Assembly: GCA_900770845.1 (NCBI GenBank)
Contig: CAAGLS010000166.1
Span: 1 to 6,559, forward strand
DNA: 6,559 nt
Source of the DNA: an uncultured Prevotella sp.
Lineage (GTDB): Bacteria; Bacteroidota; Bacteroidia; Bacteroidales; Bacteroidaceae
Reading direction: 5' to 3'
In this document: positions 4,188-6,559 of the stretch, in pieces
Position numbering within the stretch: the first letter of the stretch is position 1
Layout of the letters: each line of letters begins with the position of its first letter
Notes under the pieces: generated by a model
Database searches by the model: none
Seen by the model: the letters and a program-made list of their open reading frames with translations, nothing else
What the model was told of the DNA's origin: nothing
Translations under genes and position numbers: made by a program

Positions 4188-4194
4188 GGGAGGT
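4188..4194 (+). promoter_or_regulatory. Strong ribosome binding site of hsp20
   Basis: GGGAGGT is a strong Shine-Dalgarno sequence, unusual among the weak sites in this window. It stands one base from an ATG at 4196 and seven bases from the ATG at 4202. Only the second spacing is workable, so it fixes the start at 4202. High translation would suit a stress chaperone. Confidence 0.75.
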
Positions 4195-4201
4195 AATGAT
4201 T

Positions 4202-4630
4202 ATGTTGTTTCCAGTATTGAACACAAACAATTGGCTTAGCAATGATTTCGATGACTTCTTCGACACGAGCTTCATGCCGCGCATCAACGCTACAGCTCCT
4301 GCAATCAACGTGATCGAGAACGACAAGAACTACGAGGTGCAGCTCGCAGCCCCCGGAATGAGCAAGGACGACTTCAAGGTGAGCCTCACCGACGACGGCA
4401 ACCTGAGCATCAAGATGGAGCGCAAGAGCGACGACAAGAAGGAGGACAAGAAGTCGCACTACCTGCGCCGCGAGTTCAGCTACAGCAAATATGAGCAGAA
4501 CCTCGCCTTGCCCGACGACGTGGACAAGGACCACATCACAGCCAAGATCGACAACGGCATCCTTCATATCGACCTGCCGCGCATGGTGAAGGAAGAGAAG
4601 AAAGTGACCCGCAAGATCGAGGTGGCATAA
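4202..4630 (+). CDS. Small heat-shock protein, Hsp20/alpha-crystallin family
   Basis: A 142-residue ATP-independent holding chaperone that binds unfolding proteins in the cytoplasm and forms large oligomers. A short N-terminal arm rich in Phe, Asn and Asp (LFPVLNTNNWLSNDFDDFF) precedes the alpha-crystallin domain at about 33-127. The domain's signature A-x3-N-G-x-L is seen as AKIDNGIL (114-121). The C-terminal I-x-V oligomerisation motif is IEV (139-141), at the extreme end. Charged residues are abundant, and codons such as AAG, GAC and CTG are favoured, which suggests strong expression. The gene stands alone, divergent from rbfA, with its own unusual control region and a strong terminator behind it. 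Confidence 0.95.
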   Translation: MLFPVLNTNNWLSNDFDDFFDTSFMPRINATAPAINVIENDKNYEVQLAAPGMSKDDFKVSLTDDGNLSIKMERKSDDKKEDKKSHYLRREFSYSKYEQNLALPDDVDKDHITAKIDNGILHIDLPRMVKEEKKVTRKIEVA

Positions 4631-4672
4631 CGTGGCAGGCGCAGGCCCACAACACATGGATTGATTGAACAC

Positions 4673-4713
4673 GACAGCCGAAGGGAATCGATTCCCTCCG
4701 GCTGTCTTTCGTT
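4673..4713 (+). terminator. Intrinsic terminator of hsp20
   Basis: A near-perfect 34-base palindrome (4673-4706): GACAGCCG pairs with CGGCTGTC and AGGGAATC with GATTCCCT, with one A-C mismatch between the two blocks. TTTCGTT follows. The U-run is short, but the stem is very stable and starts 42 bases after the stop. The minus-strand side has no U-run, so it works for hsp20 rather than for the NUDIX gene. Confidence 0.8.
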
Positions 4714-4741
4714 GTGGCGTGTTGTGCCTTTGGCAGAAATG

Positions 4742-4785
4742 CCGCCCGCACCAAGGCGTGGCGCAAGGGGCGGAAACATTTTTTT
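4742..4785 (+). terminator. Second terminator-like stem and T-run after hsp20
   Basis: CCGCCC (4742-4747) can pair with GGGCGG (4768-4773) across a 20-base loop, followed by AAACA and seven T (4779-4785). The long loop and the gap before the T-run make it a poor intrinsic terminator. It may be a back-up for hsp20, or mark the 3' end of an unseen transcript. Confidence 0.3.
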
Positions 4786-4811
4786 CTTCCACGACTTTGT
4801 GCCCAAGGACT

Positions 4812-4867
4812 TGTTCAAAAGTGAACACAACAAATAAAGCACGATATGCCAAGACCATAGAGCTTGG
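4812..4867. repeat. Two small inverted repeats downstream of the NUDIX gene
   Basis: TGTTCA-AAAG-TGAACA (4812-4827) and CCAAG-N9-CTTGG (4849-4867) lie in the gap between the convergent hsp20 and NUDIX genes. On the minus strand the second could end the xerD-NUDIX transcript, but no U-run follows. The rest of the gap (4631-4899) shows no gene. Confidence 0.35.
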
Positions 4868-4899
4868 TGTAGGTGGGTGTTACAGGCTGAAAACGGTTC

Positions 4900-5445
4900 T
4901 CAATCACCGACAACGGCGGGCGCGATGCTGCTTTCGCCATCCGCGGCAAAAAATTTCTTGTACTCTGCCTCGAAGTTGGGCGTGAAGAAGTCGCGCCCCA
5001 TCCTGTCGGCAATCTCCTTGGGCGAGAAGAACCTCCCGCCGTCGAGTTCGTCGCTGCTTGGCGTGATGGGGCCGTCGTAGACTGTGGCATGAACGTAGAC
5101 CAGCTCTTTCTCGCGGCGGCTCTCGAAGACGTAGTGTCCCAGCCCACGGGGCGTGAAGTCGGTGATGCCCAACTCCTCCCTTGCCTCACGGCGTAAGGCC
5201 TCGGCGATGCCCTCGCCGTAGCCCACATGGCCGCCCACGGCCGTGTCCCAGCGGTCGGGCTGGATGTCCTTCCAGTGGGGTCGGCACTGCAGGTAGAGCT
5301 CGCCCTTGCTGTTGAACACGTGCAGGTGGACCACAGGGTGGAGCACCTTGCGGCCGTCGTGGGCCTCGCCGCGGGTGACGCGGCCTGTCACGTTGCCCTC
5401 CTCGTCTACCACGGGGAAGATTTCCAGGTTGTTATCCTTGTTCAT
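4900..5445 (-). CDS. NUDIX hydrolase, isopentenyl-diphosphate-isomerase-like subgroup
   Basis: A 181-residue cytoplasmic Mg-dependent hydrolase of nucleoside-diphosphate-linked compounds. The Nudix box G-x5-E-x7-R-E-U-x-E-E-x-G-U is complete at residues 72-94 (G72, E78, R86, E87, E90, E91, G93), so it should be active. The N-terminal segment (EIFPVVDEEGNVTGRVTRGEAH) and the HPVVHLHVFNSKGELYLQCRP strand resemble the YfcD/IDI-like branch, whose substrates are poorly known. It begins inside the xerD 3' end (14-base overlap), so the two are co-transcribed and possibly translationally coupled. The ATG at 5443-5445 has only a weak AACACAAAG upstream. The exact substrate cannot be read from sequence. 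Confidence 0.88.
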   Translation of the reverse strand: MNKDNNLEIFPVVDEEGNVTGRVTRGEAHDGRKVLHPVVHLHVFNSKGELYLQCRPHWKDIQPDRWDTAVGGHVGYGEGIAEALRREAREELGITDFTPRGLGHYVFESRREKELVYVHATVYDGPITPSSDELDGGRFFSPKEIADRMGRDFFTPNFEAEYKKFFAADGESSIAPAVVGD

Positions 5446-6355
5446 CTTTGTGTTGCTCGTTCCATTTGATGTTGCGCGGATGGTGGTTGAGGATTTCCTT
5501 GCGCAGGTCCTCCGTCGAGAGGTGGGTGTAGATTTCGGTGGTGGAGATCTTCTCGTGTCCCAACATGGCCTGTATGGCCCTCAGGTCGGCTCCGCCGCGC
5601 AGCAGGGCCGTGGCGAAGCTGTGGCGCAGCGTGTGGGGCGAGATGGTCTTCTCTATTCCGGCCTCCAAGGCTTGGCGCTTGATCATGATGAGAATCATGG
5701 TGCGCGTGAGGTGGGCGCCGCGCCGGTTGAGGAAGACGTAGTCCTCCTCGCCCCGCTTGATGTTGAGCTGCCGGCGGTCGTAGAACCACAGCTCAAGCTC
5801 GTGGATGGCGGTGTCGCTGATGGGAACGAGGCGTTCCTTGCGCCCCTTGCCCTCCACGCGGATGAACTTTTCCCTCAGGTAGAGGTTGGAGAGCTTCAGG
5901 TTGACAAGCTCGCTCACGCGCAGGCCGCATGAGAAGAGCACCTCTATGATGGCCTTGTTGCGCTGGCCCTGCGGGTCGGAGAGGTCGATGGAGCCCTCCA
6001 GCCGGTCCACCTCCTCCGTGGAGAGCACCTCGGGCAGGTGCTCGCCCAGGTGGGGCCATTCGAGGAGCTCCGTGGGGTCGTCCTCGATGTAGCCCTCCAT
6101 GCGCAGGAAGCGGAAGAATGCCCTCACGCCGCTGAGGATGCGCCCCTGCGAGGTGGGGCCGATGCCATATTCGTGGAGCGTGGCGGCGAAGTTCTCCAAG
6201 TCGGCCAGCCCCATGTCCTCCGGCTTCTTGCCGTGGTCGCGCATATAGCGGCGCAGCCATTCGAGGTCGTGGGTGTAGGCCTCGATGGTGTTCTGCGTGT
6301 AGTTGCGCTCCAGCTTGAGGTAGCGCTGGTATGACTTGAAGAGTTCGAGCTGCAT
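5432..6355 (-). CDS. xerD: Tyrosine recombinase XerD
   Basis: A 307-residue site-specific recombinase that, with a XerC partner, resolves chromosome dimers at the dif site near the terminus. The N-terminal core-binding SAM-like domain covers about 1-100 and the catalytic domain about 110-290. All active residues are present: R146 (GLRVSEL), K170 (GKGRKER), H241 and R244 (HTLRH), H267 (LGHE) and the nucleophile Y276 (TEIYTH). Their spacing follows E. coli XerD. The start is the ATG at 6353-6355, with weak upstream signals. Length and the lack of integrase-like extensions favour the housekeeping enzyme over a mobile-element integrase, and no attachment site is seen nearby. The 3' end overlaps the NUDIX gene. 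XerC is the main alternative label. Confidence 0.88.
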   Translation of the reverse strand: MQLELFKSYQRYLKLERNYTQNTIEAYTHDLEWLRRYMRDHGKKPEDMGLADLENFAATLHEYGIGPTSQGRILSGVRAFFRFLRMEGYIEDDPTELLEWPHLGEHLPEVLSTEEVDRLEGSIDLSDPQGQRNKAIIEVLFSCGLRVSELVNLKLSNLYLREKFIRVEGKGRKERLVPISDTAIHELELWFYDRRQLNIKRGEEDYVFLNRRGAHLTRTMILIMIKRQALEAGIEKTISPHTLRHSFATALLRGGADLRAIQAMLGHEKISTTEIYTHLSTEDLRKEILNHHPRNIKWNEQHKDEQG

Positions 6356-6379
6356 AGCCGGTGATTTTCAATAGGGCTG

Positions 6380-6406
6380 GGGCCGCCGTGGCGTGCGGCG
6401 CGGCCC
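6380..6406 (-). terminator. GC-rich hairpin between the edge gene and xerD
   Basis: GGGCCG (6380-6385) pairs with CGGCCC (6401-6406), with CCG/CGG (6386-6388 and 6396-6398) extending the stem past a 2-base bulge. It lies in a 77-bp, very GC-rich gap between the upstream stop and the xerD ATG, with no U-run. It may weaken read-through into xerD. No TAnnTTTG promoter for xerD is seen, so xerD may depend on transcription from upstream. Confidence 0.35.
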
Positions 6407-6432
6407 ATGCGGGCGGCGGAGCGCCGGGCGGC

Positions 6433-6559
6433 TCATTTCTTACGGCCGAAGTCGGCGGGACACTCGCCCCACTTCCTCGTCTCCCACTTCAGGATGGGGA
6501 CGTTGACCTCGTGGGTGAGGAGCCAGCGCTCGGCCCTTGCGATGATGTTGTAGAGCGGA
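6433..6559 (-). CDS. C-terminus of an unrecognised protein (partial)
   Basis: The last 41 codons of a minus-strand gene that begins beyond the right edge and ends in TGA at 6433-6435. The visible part is basic and rich in tryptophan (RAERWLLTHEV; PILKWETRKWGECPADFGRK), with a single cysteine near the end and a lysine-rich terminus. No domain is recognisable. Codon use resembles the neighbouring genes. It runs in the same direction as xerD with a 77-bp gap, so it could be upstream in the same transcript. The gene is probably real because the frame has sensible composition and stops cleanly, but its function cannot be named. Confidence 0.55.
   Translation of the reverse strand, partial: PLYNIIARAERWLLTHEVNVPILKWETRKWGECPADFGRKK

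Larger units (their letters stand above)
3900..4201. other. Divergent control region between rbfA and hsp20
   Basis: 302 bp without a gene. From the left it holds the rbfA promoter half (3927-3934), a large hairpin (3986-4019), two TGACA-type dyads (4043-4079), a sigma-54-like element (4091-4105), and the purine-rich hsp20 leader ending in a strong ribosome binding site. No TTTG/TAnnTTTG promoter points towards hsp20, and no CIRCE element (TTAGCACTC-N9-GAGTGCTAA) is present. Confidence 0.8.

Noticed and set aside
4196..4201. Earlier hsp20 ATG at 4196
   Set aside because: Only one base separates it from the GGGAGGT binding site; the ATG at 4202 has the right spacing.
3900..4201. CIRCE/HrcA element for hsp20
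   Set aside because: The TTAGCACTC-N9-GAGTGCTAA pattern is absent on both strands.
5432..6355. Phage or mobile-element integrase rather than XerD
   Set aside because: The length, active-site spacing and housekeeping neighbours fit XerD, and no attachment site, tRNA or other mobile genes are in the window.

Overview
This window looks like chromosomal DNA from a fairly GC-rich member of the Bacteroidales, most likely Prevotellaceae. The best evidence is the promoters. Several intergenic sites match the Bacteroidetes housekeeping form TTTG-N20-TAnnTTTG, and most genes have weak or absent Shine-Dalgarno sequences. The rbfA plus LolC/E-type permease pair and the xerD plus NUDIX pair also fit this group. 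The genus call is inference.

Layout. At the left edge a leftward promoter (13-44) serves a gene outside the window. Then come cysK (cysteine synthase, minus) and a divergent Lrp/AsnC regulator (plus), separated by a 269-bp control region. That region holds both promoters, three inverted repeats and a possible cysteine-rich leader ORF. Next is a 557-bp gene-poor stretch (1778-2334) with three kinds of short repeats: a 14-bp tandem array, a 23-bp inverted repeat enclosing a 22-bp tandem array, and a second 22-bp array whose half-units are inverted. Then follow, on the minus strand, rbfA and an overlapping LolC/E-like permease gene. A 302-bp divergent region leads to a small heat-shock protein gene (hsp20, plus). 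Upstream of hsp20 are a sigma-54-like -24/-12 element and two tandem TGACA-N3-TGTCW dyads. hsp20 ends in a strong terminator. The right third holds a minus-strand xerD-NUDIX overlapping pair and, at the edge, the last 41 codons of an unrecognised minus-strand gene.

How it fits together. The Lrp-like protein is the natural candidate to act on the shared cysK/lrp control region. rbfA (30S maturation) and the permease (probably lipoprotein release) are coupled by a GTGA stop/start overlap. hsp20 seems to stand alone, with a promoter unlike those of its neighbours. The most interesting points are the hsp20 control region, the cysK/lrp divergent region, and the structured repeats at 1800-2265.
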